Assembly: GCF_003351025.1 (NCBI RefSeq)
Contig: NZ_QPCG01000005.1
Coordinates: 87,932 to 151,931, forward strand
Length of the DNA: 64,000 bases
Reading direction: 5' to 3'
Source of the DNA: Mucilaginibacter endophyticus
Lineage (GTDB): Bacteria > Bacteroidota > Bacteroidia > Sphingobacteriales > Sphingobacteriaceae
Below, in pieces: positions 42,634 through 51,694 of the stretch. Position numbers and translations under genes: made by a program. Position 1 is the stretch's first letter, and each line of letters begins with the position of its first letter. Below the pieces are notes generated by a model. It did no database searches. It was not told the DNA's origin and saw nothing but the letters and a program-made list of their open reading frames with translations.

Positions 42634-43692
42634 TTGAAACAACACGTAACCATATCGCTTTATTGGAAATGTCAGCTTATTGGCTGGTCGGTAGCGGCGC
42701 TTTACTGGGGCTATACAGGCTATAGCAAAGCGGGCTTTAACTGGTTGCTGGGCGTTCTTCAGTTTACTACGGATGTTGCCGTTTACATCCTCATTACACA
42801 TCTTTATCGTTGCTTTGCCCTAAAACAAGGCTGGCAAAACCTCGGACTTCATAAACTATTACCAAGGCTCATCCCCACAGTTGTGGTATTAGGTTTGGTT
42901 TACCTGTTTGTAACGGTTTTAAAAGTTTACTTTTTCAGGGTATGGTTTCAATCTGGATTTTCACAATCATTCGGGGATTTTTTTGCTTTTTATCGTGATA
43001 GTATTTTCGTGGCCGGCGTGCGCCTGATGTCTATCTGGCTGTTGGCCTATCATATGTATCATTATTCCAGGCGCGAGATCAATATTGCCAGGGAAAACGC
43101 CAGGCTTTCGGTTATTACCCGGGATGCGCAACTGAGCAATCTTTCGGCACAGCTTAATCCACATTTCCTGTTCAACTCTTTAAACAATATTAAGGCGCTA
43201 ATTATTGATGATCCCAAATCGGCACGACGGGCAATTGACCTCCTGGCCGATCTGCTAAGAAATTCCCTCTACAGTGGCGATAACCAGATGATCACCGTAG
43301 AAGAAGAGCTTGAAACGGTTAAAGATTACCTCGAACTGGAAAAACTCCGGCTTGAAGAGCGGCTGCAATATCATATTGAAACCAACAACCTGCCGGAAAA
43401 CACGGCGCTTCCTCGCTTGTGTATCCAAACCCTGGTCGAAAATGCTATAAAACACGGTATCAGCCAGCAAAAGGAAGGAGGGTTTATTAGCATAAATTTA
43501 AATCATGACCGCAACGGTTTGATTATATCCGTAAGTAATCCGGGCAGGTTAAACCCTGTGAAAGAAAATAGTGGCTTAGGTATCAAAAACCTGAACGAAC
43601 GTTTGGAACTGCAATACAAGGGTTCGGCTTATTTTGTCATCGGCGAAGCTAACGACATAGTTACCGCAACCATTAAAATATCCCGGGTATGA
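42634..43692 (+). CDS. LytS-type sensor histidine kinase
   Basis: This 352-aa integral-membrane kinase has four hydrophobic segments (about 16-28, 40-58, 78-99, 122-140). Next comes a short linker and the His_kinase domain with His177 in LNPHFLFNSLNN, then an ATPase domain with the N-box LVENAIKHG and a late GLGIKNLNERL G-box. The start is TTG at 42634: an upstream in-frame ATG hits a stop, and the next in-frame Met would remove the membrane part. The stop overlaps the next start as ATGA, so it forms a coupled pair with the LytTR regulator. Confidence 0.92.
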   Translation: MKQHVTISLYWKCQLIGWSVAALYWGYTGYSKAGFNWLLGVLQFTTDVAVYILITHLYRCFALKQGWQNLGLHKLLPRLIPTVVVLGLVYLFVTVLKVYFFRVWFQSGFSQSFGDFFAFYRDSIFVAGVRLMSIWLLAYHMYHYSRREINIARENARLSVITRDAQLSNLSAQLNPHFLFNSLNNIKALIIDDPKSARRAIDLLADLLRNSLYSGDNQMITVEEELETVKDYLELEKLRLEERLQYHIETNNLPENTALPRLCIQTLVENAIKHGISQQKEGGFISINLNHDRNGLIISVSNPGRLNPVKENSGLGIKNLNERLELQYKGSAYFVIGEANDIVTATIKISRV

Positions 43693-44387
43693 AAAAGATA
43701 AGGGTTTTGATCACTGACGATGAACGTGCCGCCCGAAATGAAGTGAGGCGCTTACTTGCCGGTTATCCTGATTTTGAAATTATAGGAGAAGCCATCAATG
43801 CTGATGATGCCCTGAAAATGATAGCTCATCAAAATCCCGATCTGCTTTTTTTAGATATCCAGATGCCCGAAAAATCAGGTTTTGACTTGCTGGAATCAAT
43901 GGAGCAAGTTCCCGCCGTGATTTTTACTACCGCTTACGACCAATACGCCGTTAAAGCCTTTGAGGTAAGCGCGCTTGATTACCTCGTGAAACCTATCCGT
44001 GAGGAAAGATTTGAAAAAGCGATAACACAGGCAAGGCAGCGATTGGGCAAGGCAGATAGCGCCGGGCAGATTTTTGTGAAAGACCGGCAGCAGTATCATT
44101 TTATTCAATGGAGTTCGGTACACCTCATTGAGTCGATGGATAACTATGCCCGGATTTTTTTTGACGATAAAAATGTGTTCCTGAAAAGTTCGCTTAACCA
44201 ACTGGAGGCTAAGTTAAGTGATGGAATATTCTTCAGGATCAACCGCGCGCAGATCATCAACCGGCAATTTATTCAGGCTATGGCAACTACCGACGGTCGT
44301 TTAAAAATAACCCTTAATACCGGCACCCAATTGGAAGTTTCCGAACGGCAATCGGCAAAATTCAGGCAGTGGGTGGCAGGTAAGTAA
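43689..44387 (+). CDS. LytTR family response regulator
   Basis: This 232-aa regulator has an N-terminal receiver domain with acidic residues at 10-12 (DDE), the phosphorylated Asp56 (LDIQMPEKSG) and Lys in VKPI. A C-terminal LytTR DNA-binding domain starts at about residue 130 (FVKDRQQYHFIQW; then FRINRAQIINRQFI). It is the cognate regulator of the LytS-type kinase, with which it overlaps by 4 bp. Target genes are not evident; the LytTR site consensus was not searched. Confidence 0.93.
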   Translation: MKKIRVLITDDERAARNEVRRLLAGYPDFEIIGEAINADDALKMIAHQNPDLLFLDIQMPEKSGFDLLESMEQVPAVIFTTAYDQYAVKAFEVSALDYLVKPIREERFEKAITQARQRLGKADSAGQIFVKDRQQYHFIQWSSVHLIESMDNYARIFFDDKNVFLKSSLNQLEAKLSDGIFFRINRAQIINRQFIQAMATTDGRLKITLNTGTQLEVSERQSAKFRQWVAGK

Positions 44388-44426
44388 GTACAGGATGGAA
44401 AATATAAAATTAAGAAGCGTGGGTAT

Positions 44427-44593
44427 GTGCGATTCCCCTCTTGAGAGGGTAATAGTCCATGAGTTGACAATTCCCTCCCCTGGGAGGGGTGCGGTAGGAT
44501 CGCGAGTTGGCAGGGAGGGGTTTGTACGCCATTTAGTGAATAAGCCTGCCGATGAAACCCCTCCCTACACCCTCCCAAGGGAGGGAATCGCAC
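44427..44593. repeat. CCCTCCC-rich inverted repeat
   Basis: The outer arms GTGCGATTCC (44427) and GGAATCGCAC (to 44593) are exact inverses. Inside, ATTCCCTCCCCTGGGAGGGG (about 44470) and AGGGAGGGGTTT pair with AAACCCCTCCCT and CCTCCCAAGGGAGGGAAT. It belongs to the same style of element as 14102-14307 and lies in the 330-bp gap before the hydrolase gene. The rest of that gap shows nothing. Confidence 0.65.
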
Positions 44594-44717
44594 AGCCCAC
44601 TCTCTTAAAATCTTCTGACTGTCCTTTGATGAACTATTACCCTCTCAACAGGGGAGCCTAAAGCATCGGAAAAATGTTTTATAGATAAATCAACCATTAC
44701 ATATTAAACAATAAAAA

Positions 44718-46421
44718 ATGATGAGAAAATTATTCTCCTTGCTACTGCTATGCCTTGTTTTGAGTAGTATAGCATCGGCACAAAGCAAAAAAATTACAGG
44801 TGTTTACCTGCGGGATAGCGTGCTTCTAAAAACACATAATGGCGCGTTTGTTACCGTAATGATAGCCCGCAAAAAAGGCATAACCGAAAAGCTGCCAACT
44901 ATTTTTCAGTTTACCATTTACGCCCGCCGCAGCGATACGTCAAAAATTCAGGAGGCAGCTGATAGAGGCTATGTTGGCGTAATGGCTTACACCCGGGGCA
45001 AATGGAACAGTCCGGGTGAGCCGCTGGCTTATGAAACCGACGGTCAGGATGCTTATGATGTGATTGACTGGATCAGCAAGCAACCCTGGAGTGATGGCCG
45101 GGTAGGCATGTATGGCGGAAGCTATAACGGTTTCACCCAATGGGCGGCTACCAAAAAGCTTCATCCGGCGCTTAAGACTATCGTGCCATCGGCTGCCGTA
45201 GCACCGGGGCTTGATGTGCCCATGACCAATAATGTGCAAATGAGCTTTGTTTTTTCGTGGACTTACTACACCAGCAATAACAAGTTCCTGGACGAAAAAG
45301 ATTACAACGGCCCGCAGTGGAACCAGCTGTACTGGAAATGGTATAATACAGGTTTAGCCTATCACACGCTCGATAGCCTTACCGGCAGAGGGGTTAACAA
45401 TATGTTCGGGCATTGGGTAGCGCACCCTACTTATGATCAATACTGGCAGAACTTGATCCCTTATCAAAAGGAATTTGCTGATATTAACATCCCGGTGTTA
45501 ACAACTACCGGTTATTACGATGGCGGGCAAATTGGCGGTATGTATTATTATCGTGAGCACCTGAAATATAACGCCAAAGCCAACCATTATGTGATCATTG
45601 GTCCGTACGGGCATTTCGGTTCGCAGGGGCATCCTGATTCTGTTTTAAATGGTTACCGCATTGATGACGCCGCGCGGATTAATATCCATGAAATTATTTA
45701 TCAGTGGTTTGATTATATCTTCAAAAATAAACCCAAACCAGCTTTTTTGAAGGATAAATTCAATTTTGAAGTTATGGGTACAAACCAGTGGAAGCATGTG
45801 CCCTCATTAAAGCAAATGAGCAATGATACGTTGAAGTTTTACCTGGATAAATCGCGGTTAAATCCCGCTAAACCGCTGAAAAAAGCCTTCGCAGCGCAAA
45901 ATATTAATTTCGCTAACCGGGACAGCATCAGTAGTTATTACTTTTTAAACCAGCTTATTTATGATACACTGAACACCGGCAATAGTCTCGTTTTTAAAAG
46001 TGACCCGCTTACCGGGCCGCTTACTGTTAGCGGGGCGTTTTCGGGTTTGTTAAAAACCATCATTAATAAAAAAGACATGGACTACCACGTGGTGATGTTT
46101 GAGGAGATGCCCGATGGCAAATATTTTTATCTCACCTACTTTATGGGCCGGGCAAGCTATGCTATAAATCCTGAGAAACGACATTTATTAAAACCGGGAC
46201 AAATGGAAAGCATTCCATTTACTAACACCTATATCACCAGCAGGCAATTTAGTAAGGGCAGCCGGATAGTGATCCTGCTCAATATTAACAAAAGCCCTTT
46301 TGAGCAGATCAATTACGGAACGGGCAAAAATGTAAGCGATGAAACCATCCTTGATGCTAAAATACCGTTGCAAATAAAATGGTTTAATGATAGTTACGTC
46401 AATATCCCGGTGTTGCGGTAA
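44718..46421 (+). CDS. CocE/NonD family hydrolase (S15-like)
   Basis: This 567-aa secreted alpha/beta hydrolase has a signal peptide ending ASAQ (about residue 22). It is close to X-Pro dipeptidyl-peptidase S15 and cocaine esterase. The nucleophile is Ser135 (YGGSYNGF); the acid and His lie in the TTGYYDGGQ and GPYGHFGSQGH regions. The C-terminal X-Pro_C jelly-roll domain is typical (about 360-560). It hydrolyses esters or amides of short acyl or peptide compounds; exact substrate unknown. The ATG at 44718 (MMRK) gives a normal signal peptide. Confidence 0.88.
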   Translation: MMRKLFSLLLLCLVLSSIASAQSKKITGVYLRDSVLLKTHNGAFVTVMIARKKGITEKLPTIFQFTIYARRSDTSKIQEAADRGYVGVMAYTRGKWNSPGEPLAYETDGQDAYDVIDWISKQPWSDGRVGMYGGSYNGFTQWAATKKLHPALKTIVPSAAVAPGLDVPMTNNVQMSFVFSWTYYTSNNKFLDEKDYNGPQWNQLYWKWYNTGLAYHTLDSLTGRGVNNMFGHWVAHPTYDQYWQNLIPYQKEFADINIPVLTTTGYYDGGQIGGMYYYREHLKYNAKANHYVIIGPYGHFGSQGHPDSVLNGYRIDDAARINIHEIIYQWFDYIFKNKPKPAFLKDKFNFEVMGTNQWKHVPSLKQMSNDTLKFYLDKSRLNPAKPLKKAFAAQNINFANRDSISSYYFLNQLIYDTLNTGNSLVFKSDPLTGPLTVSGAFSGLLKTIINKKDMDYHVVMFEEMPDGKYFYLTYFMGRASYAINPEKRHLLKPGQMESIPFTNTYITSRQFSKGSRIVILLNINKSPFEQINYGTGKNVSDETILDAKIPLQIKWFNDSYVNIPVLR

Positions 46422-46436
46422 AAGATGCCCGGTTAC

Positions 46437-46478
46437 AATAAGTCTGCCGAAGCATAACGATGATTCGGCGGGCTTATT
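46437..46478 (+). terminator. Hairpin after the hydrolase gene
   Basis: AATAAGTCTGCCGAA and TTCGGCGGGCTTATT form a 15-bp stem with two G-U-type positions and a 12-nt loop, 15 bp after the stop codon. No T-tract follows, so it may protect the 3' end rather than terminate. Confidence 0.6.
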
Positions 46479-46532
46479 GGTAGTTAAGCCGTAAAAATAA
46501 CCTTACACCTCCCGGCTTTGCCGCAGTTAAAC

Positions 46533-46540
46533 TATATTTG
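46533..46540 (+). promoter_or_regulatory. -7 promoter element of the M14 peptidase gene
   Basis: TATATTTG is an exact TAnnTTTG box 16 bp before the start codon. A TTTG lies only 12 bp upstream, too close to serve as the standard -33. Confidence 0.35.
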
Positions 46541-46556
46541 AGCAACGCATTTACTC

Positions 46557-48302
46557 ATGAAGATAGTTTTCGCTGCCCTTGTTGCCTGTTTTATTACCTT
46601 ATCCGCCAAAGCCCAACTCACCCCATTTGAGTTAAGTAAGGACAAAAATTATACGGCCACCTACGCCCAGGTGATTGATTACTATCAAAAGCTTAATAAG
46701 TTGTATCCGCAGCAAATGAAGCTTATAAACTACGGCACTACGGATGTGGGCAAACCTTTAACGCTTGTAGTACTTTCAAAAGATAAGGTGTTTGATCCGG
46801 CAGTTATCAAAAAGCAGAATAAACGCGTATTGTTGATCAATAACGGCATTCACCCCGGTGAGCCGGAAGGCATTGATGCCAGTATGATGCTGGTGCGGGA
46901 TCTGCTTAAAAATAATACGCTCCCCAAAGATGTGGTGATCTGTCTTATTGCCTTATATAATATCGACGGCAACCTTAACCGCGGATTGAGCCGTGTAAGT
47001 CAGAATGGCCCATCTGCCTATGGCTTTAGGGGAAATTACCGCAACCTGGACCTTAACCGCGATTTCATCAAGGCCGACAGTCGTAACGCTTTAGCTTTTA
47101 CCCAGATCCTCACTACCTGGAAACCCGAGGTGTTTTTAGATAACCACACCAGCGATGGCGCCGATTATCAATACGTGATGACGCTTATAGAAACGCAAAA
47201 AGAAAAGCAAAACCCCATCCTGGCCGATTATACCACCAAAACCCTAACCCCATACCTGTACAGCAAAATGAAAAAGAGCGGGTATGAGATGATTCCTTAT
47301 GGTGCAGGCGAGGAAGGTTTGCCCGATTCGGGCATTGTAAGCTTTTTGGAAACACCACGATTTGCTACCGGTTTTACTGCCCAGCATAACATCATCAGTT
47401 ATATTACCGAAACGCATATGCTCAAGCCTTTTGATAAGCGCGTGTATGCCACGTATGATTTTATGCAGCACCTGATTGAGATTAACCAGCGCGATGCCAA
47501 ACTGATAGGTGAACTGAAACGCAAGGCTGATGAACAAGTAATCAATCAAAAAACTTTTGCATTAAGCTGGGCTGTTGATATGGATAAGGTTGATACCATC
47601 ACCTTTAAGGGGTATGAAGCAGGGCACAAAACCAGCGGCGTCAGCGGCTTGCCCAGGTTATATTATGACCGTGATAAGCCATATACCAAAACTATCAGGT
47701 ATTTCAATACCTATAAAGTTACCGCTACTGCCGATAAACCGATGGCTTATGTAATTCCGCAGGCCTGGGGCAAGGTGATTGATTTGTTTAAGCTGAATGG
47801 GGTACAGATGAAACAACTGGCCCATGATACCACGCTTAACCTGCAAATGTATTATATAGCCGATCTGAAAACTCCGTCCCGACCTTTTGAAGGACATTAC
47901 CTGCATACTGGCGTAAAGCTTAACCCGGTTGATATGCCAATTAAATTTTATATCGGCGATTACGTGGTGTATACTAATCAGCCTATTAACCGTTATATCG
48001 TGGAAACGCTGGAACCGCAGGGTGTCGACTCGTTTTTTGCATGGAACTTTTTTGATTCGGTGCTGGGCGAAAAGGAATATTTTTCGGATTATGTTTTTGA
48101 GGATATCGCCGCCGATCTGCTAAAAAAAGATCCGTCGATTAAACAAAAACTGGACGATGCCAAAGCGAAAGATCCGCAACTGGCCAATAACGCAGGCGCG
48201 CAATTGTTCTTTGTTTACCGCAATTCGCCTTATTTTGAAAAAACTTTTATGCGCTATCCTGTTGGCAGGCTTTTAACTAATACCAAACTCGACCTTAAAT
48301 AA
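46557..48302 (+). CDS. M14 family zinc carboxypeptidase
   Basis: This 581-aa secreted metallopeptidase has a signal peptide ending AKAQ (residue 20). Zinc ligands His99 and Glu102 lie in HPGEPEG, and His197 in DNHTSDG; GNYRNLDLNRDF (160-171) carries the Arg/Asn substrate-binding residues of the family. A large C-terminal region (about 320-581) resembles the extension found in Bacteroidota M14 proteins and has no known catalytic motif. It should remove C-terminal residues from peptides or peptidoglycan stems in the periplasm. The next gene (rhomboid) starts at the very next base after its stop. Confidence 0.9.
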   Translation: MKIVFAALVACFITLSAKAQLTPFELSKDKNYTATYAQVIDYYQKLNKLYPQQMKLINYGTTDVGKPLTLVVLSKDKVFDPAVIKKQNKRVLLINNGIHPGEPEGIDASMMLVRDLLKNNTLPKDVVICLIALYNIDGNLNRGLSRVSQNGPSAYGFRGNYRNLDLNRDFIKADSRNALAFTQILTTWKPEVFLDNHTSDGADYQYVMTLIETQKEKQNPILADYTTKTLTPYLYSKMKKSGYEMIPYGAGEEGLPDSGIVSFLETPRFATGFTAQHNIISYITETHMLKPFDKRVYATYDFMQHLIEINQRDAKLIGELKRKADEQVINQKTFALSWAVDMDKVDTITFKGYEAGHKTSGVSGLPRLYYDRDKPYTKTIRYFNTYKVTATADKPMAYVIPQAWGKVIDLFKLNGVQMKQLAHDTTLNLQMYYIADLKTPSRPFEGHYLHTGVKLNPVDMPIKFYIGDYVVYTNQPINRYIVETLEPQGVDSFFAWNFFDSVLGEKEYFSDYVFEDIAADLLKKDPSIKQKLDDAKAKDPQLANNAGAQLFFVYRNSPYFEKTFMRYPVGRLLTNTKLDLK

Positions 48303-48935
48303 ATGGAAATTATTCACACGGCCCCGGTGGCCTGCGCTATTTTTGCAATAACTATTATTACTTCGCTTTTAGCTTTCTCAAACGATAATCTTTATGGCCG
48401 CATGATGCTGCATCCTTACACGGTTTCCCGTGGCAAGGATATCCATACCATCATCACCAGCGGACTTATTCACCGCGATTGGATGCATTTGTTTTTCAAT
48501 ATGCTGTCGTTTTACTTTTTTGCGTTCACACTCGAGCCTATAATAGGGCACCTGCAGTTTGGAATACTATATGTGTTAAGCTTGATACTGAGCGATATGC
48601 CAACCGTAATTAAGCATAAAAACGACTATAATTATTATAGTCTTGGTGCCTCTGGCGCTGTTAGCGCTGTGATTTTTAGTATAGTTTTATTTATGCCATG
48701 GCAAACCATTTACATAATGCCCATTCCCATTGGCATCTGGTTTTGGCTTTTCGGTATCCTGTACCTGGTATATTGCCATTATGCTTCAAAATATTCACGC
48801 GACCAAATCAATCACGACGCGCACTTTTTTGGAGCAATAAGCGGTTTGATAATCACCATCGTTTTTAACCACCATGTTTTAGGCGATTTTATTCAGCAAA
48901 TTATTTCTGAAGCCCCAGCTCATTTCCGTCTTTAA
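48303..48935 (+). CDS. Rhomboid family intramembrane serine protease
   Basis: This 210-aa six-helix membrane protein cleaves transmembrane proteins within the bilayer. The catalytic dyad is Ser117 (LGASGAV) and His174 (NHDAHFFGAISG). The HxxxN motif (His62, Asn66 in MHLFFNM) that lines the oxyanion region is present. The gene starts immediately after the M14 stop (no gap), so it is coupled. Its last 35 bp overlap the convergent 335-aa ORF. Substrate unknown. It is shorter than E. coli GlpG by the absence of the N-terminal cytoplasmic domain. Confidence 0.92.
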   Translation: MEIIHTAPVACAIFAITIITSLLAFSNDNLYGRMMLHPYTVSRGKDIHTIITSGLIHRDWMHLFFNMLSFYFFAFTLEPIIGHLQFGILYVLSLILSDMPTVIKHKNDYNYYSLGASGAVSAVIFSIVLFMPWQTIYIMPIPIGIWFWLFGILYLVYCHYASKYSRDQINHDAHFFGAISGLIITIVFNHHVLGDFIQQIISEAPAHFRL

Positions 48936-49890
48936 ACTCCCCATCGGCATTAAATAAAAAGCTCATAGGCTTCTCGGGGTTCTTGATGATCTCTAACAGC
49001 AGGAACCCCCAGTTTTTCCAAAAGTTTTCCAGTACCTGTCCGTAGATTTTATTCATCCAGTCGTCAAACAGGGGCTTGCTGCTGGTGCCGCGCAGGGGCA
49101 GGGCCTCTAAGGATATGGCATCGCCAATATTAAAAATATCATACTCCGGCAAACGGTTAAATAAATAAGCCGAATAGAAGAACCGGGCGTTCAGCTCTTC
49201 AAATTGGATGGGGTGCAACTTGTTGTTAGCAATTTTATCTAAGGCCTCCTTATGGTAACGGGCGTTGGCGCCGTTATCCTGCAGGCACAGAATAAAGCCA
49301 AAATCTTTTATCCGTAACGAAAACGTAAGCGTGTTGATCTCATCGCGGTAGCCAAAAACGTTTTCAGCATTATCTACCTTAAATAAAACAAGGCTGTAAG
49401 GCTTAAAGCCATCAAACTCGATAGGGAGATTGAGGCTTTGCAGCATCATGTGCAGGTTATTGAATTTATGGATGATGGATTGCGAGATGTTAAACTCTTC
49501 GCCTTGTGAGTGTTGTAATTTGATGCCCGCCTGGATCTCGTTAAAGATAATTCCGTACAGCAATTTGCCGGCCCATAAAAACAGTTTATCCTCATCAAGC
49601 GTTTTTAGCGCTTCATAACCGGTTTCAAAAGCGGCGGCAATTTCATTTTCGAGCGGCTCAAGGTAAAGCTCATTAATCTCGGCGGTGCAGGGCAGCTTCA
49701 GGTCTTTATAGGTTGCCATGCTTTCGTCAAGCAGTTTAAAAGGCTTGTCTTCCAGCTCGTAGCGGCTCATAAGCCATTGCGGAAATACCTGGATCTGCTC
49801 CTCGGGCGAATTAAGGTTTTGCCCTGTAAGGAAACATTTATTATTGCTGAAATTGAAATTGGTGAACGGTGAGTAAATTTGTGCCGGCAT
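48901..49890 (-). CDS. Conserved-looking hypothetical protein (about 329 aa)
   Basis: I do not recognise this protein. From the ATG at 49890 (MPAQIYSPF) it runs 329 aa without signal or membrane segment, with acidic, soluble composition, and appears cytoplasmic. The opening CFLTGQNL has one Cys and looks like half of a zinc-finger, but no second half follows. Its stop overlaps the rhomboid gene end by 35 bp (convergent), and its start is 54 bp from the divergent dipeptide epimerase. Even codon use and the absence of a competing ORF support a real gene. The longer start at 49908 is less likely. Confidence 0.7.
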   Translation of the reverse strand: MPAQIYSPFTNFNFSNNKCFLTGQNLNSPEEQIQVFPQWLMSRYELEDKPFKLLDESMATYKDLKLPCTAEINELYLEPLENEIAAAFETGYEALKTLDEDKLFLWAGKLLYGIIFNEIQAGIKLQHSQGEEFNISQSIIHKFNNLHMMLQSLNLPIEFDGFKPYSLVLFKVDNAENVFGYRDEINTLTFSLRIKDFGFILCLQDNGANARYHKEALDKIANNKLHPIQFEELNARFFYSAYLFNRLPEYDIFNIGDAISLEALPLRGTSSKPLFDDWMNKIYGQVLENFWKNWGFLLLEIIKNPEKPMSFLFNADGEFKDGNELGLQK

Positions 49891-49944
49891 GGCCGCAAAG
49901 ATAAGCACGATTTTCGTACTAAAATTTTAGCTTTGGTTTTTAAC

Positions 49945-50955
49945 ATGGAACTGACATATCAACCCTACGAGCTTCAGCTGAAGCATGCTTTTACGATAGC
50001 CAAATTTTCGCGCACTTCTACCCCGGTTATGCTGGTGCAGATCAGTCACGAGGGTAAAACCGGCTACGGCGAAGCTTCGATGGTGCCTTATATGGGCGAG
50101 AGCCATCAAAGCGCTACCGATTTTTTAAGCAAGGTTGATGTGAATCAGTTTAGCTACCCTTTTGATTTTGGTGCGGTTATTAATTACCTCGATAGCATCG
50201 CTCCCGGCAATCCGGCGGTTAAAGCGGCAATTGATATTGCCCTGCATGATCTGGATGGTAAACTGAAACAACAATCCTGCTGGCAGCTGCTTGGTAGTAA
50301 TCCGGCGCTCATGCCCGTTACCAGTTTTACTATTGGTATTGATACGCCGGAGATGATCATCAAAAAAGTAAAAGAAGCTGAGGGTTTTAAAGTGATCAAG
50401 GTAAAATTAGGGCGCGATACCGATAAGGAATTAATTACTACTATCCGCTCGGTAACTGATGTACCGCTTTATGTAGATGCCAACCAGGGCTGGACAGACT
50501 TGCAGCAAAGCCTGGATATGACCTACTGGCTGCATGAGCAAGGCGTACAATTGATAGAGCAGCCCATGCTCAAAACCGATCCCGACAGCAATGCCTGGCT
50601 TACCGAACGAAGCCCTATTCCTATTATTGGTGATGAAGCCGTTCAGCGTTTTGAAGATGTGGAAAAGGCTCAAGGTGTTTATACCGGGATCAATATTAAA
50701 CTCATGAAATCGGCAGGCTTGTATGAGGCCAAACGAATGATTGATAAAGCCCGCGAGCTTGACCTGAAGATTATGATAGGCTGCATGACCGAAACCAGCT
50801 GCGCCGCCCTCGCTGGATTAGCCATTGCGCCACAGGCAGATTGGGTTGACCTTGACGGCCCGTTCCTGGTAAGCAATAACCCATACATAATGCCCGATTT
50901 TGAGGATGGAAGGTATATCCTGAATAATGACGCGGGTTTGGGATTGAGGTTTTAA
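49945..50955 (+). CDS. Dipeptide epimerase (enolase superfamily)
   Basis: This 336-aa enzyme interconverts L-Ala-D-Glu and L-Ala-L-Glu in recycling of peptidoglycan stem peptides. From ATG 49945 (MELTYQPYEL) the active site is readable: Lys152 and Lys154 (IKVKLG), metal ligands Asp178 (VDANQG), Glu205 (EQPM) and Asp230 (GDEA), general base Lys252 (IKLMK), and the DLD motif (302-304) that binds the dipeptide amine. That motif separates it from other muconate-lactonising members. The upstream extension to 49879 is not needed. The product can enter amino acid catabolism. An L,D-transpeptidase-like gene lies convergent downstream. Confidence 0.9.
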   Translation: MELTYQPYELQLKHAFTIAKFSRTSTPVMLVQISHEGKTGYGEASMVPYMGESHQSATDFLSKVDVNQFSYPFDFGAVINYLDSIAPGNPAVKAAIDIALHDLDGKLKQQSCWQLLGSNPALMPVTSFTIGIDTPEMIIKKVKEAEGFKVIKVKLGRDTDKELITTIRSVTDVPLYVDANQGWTDLQQSLDMTYWLHEQGVQLIEQPMLKTDPDSNAWLTERSPIPIIGDEAVQRFEDVEKAQGVYTGINIKLMKSAGLYEAKRMIDKARELDLKIMIGCMTETSCAALAGLAIAPQADWVDLDGPFLVSNNPYIMPDFEDGRYILNNDAGLGLRF

Positions 50956-51022
50956 ATGATCTCCTATCCCCCAGCGGCCGTGTCCCCACGGCCGGAGATT
51001 ATTAATCATGCGTTAACGCCGC

Positions 51023-51628
51023 CTATTGATATATCCACAGCAACACGTGCTTCTTTTGTTTTTTCAGTAAAGCATCCACAATTTTCATGGTATTGTTGGA
51101 AATAGCGGGGCAACCCCAGCCTTCGGGTGTGCCGTTGGGATAAACTTCGGTTTCGGCAACCTGTTCCCAGGAATGAAAAACGATTTGCCTTGCCAACGCA
51201 TTATTGTTGGTGCTCTCTAAGCCTGTCAGGTAATACTTTACATGGATACCCCAGGCGCTCCAGGCGCGGCTATCAATTGTGTATTTGCCCAGCGCGGTAC
51301 AATGGCTCCCATCAAGGTTGCTAAATGCTGGTTTATCTTTTGACCATACGCCGCTCCACGGGTTTCGGCCGCAGCCATGGCTTACCAAGCCGCTGATTAA
51401 TGAATCGTTTTTCTTAAAATCCCATACCACAAAACGCTTAACACCTGATGGTGCAGACATATCAATTAAAATACAATACCGTGTATTGTATCCCCGCTGC
51501 CGGCAAAACGCAAGGCTTTGTTTTGCTTTCGTTTTAAGCTGATTGGTACTAATGCGGGGAACATCTGCTTTAACCTTTATGCAGCAGAGAAGCAGCAGGA
51601 AAAAAGGGAGTAATAGCTTAGGTTTCAA
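51023..51628 (-). CDS. L,D-transpeptidase-like (YkuD_2 family) secreted protein
   Basis: This 201-aa protein has a signal peptide (to about residue 22, KVKA). It belongs to the murein L,D-transpeptidase catalytic-domain family, with a His in IVFHSWEQ and the catalytic Cys in EGWGCPAIS near the C-terminus. The family crosslinks peptidoglycan or attaches proteins through 3-3 links, or acts on precursors. The start is TTG at 51628; no other Met could provide the signal. It lies next to the dipeptide epimerase (convergent), both suited to cell-wall turnover. Activity is inferred. Confidence 0.8.
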   Translation of the reverse strand: MKPKLLLPFFLLLLCCIKVKADVPRISTNQLKTKAKQSLAFCRQRGYNTRYCILIDMSAPSGVKRFVVWDFKKNDSLISGLVSHGCGRNPWSGVWSKDKPAFSNLDGSHCTALGKYTIDSRAWSAWGIHVKYYLTGLESTNNNALARQIVFHSWEQVAETEVYPNGTPEGWGCPAISNNTMKIVDALLKKQKKHVLLWIYQ

Positions 51629-51694
51629 TTGCGTTAGGTTTTGGGTTGTAAACAGAAATATCGGCTTTTTATTACAATAAACCTATCTTGCGTG

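Noticed and set aside
44395..44661. 88-aa ORF after the LytTR gene
   Set aside because: It lies within the CCCTCCC inverted repeat, and its composition follows from it.
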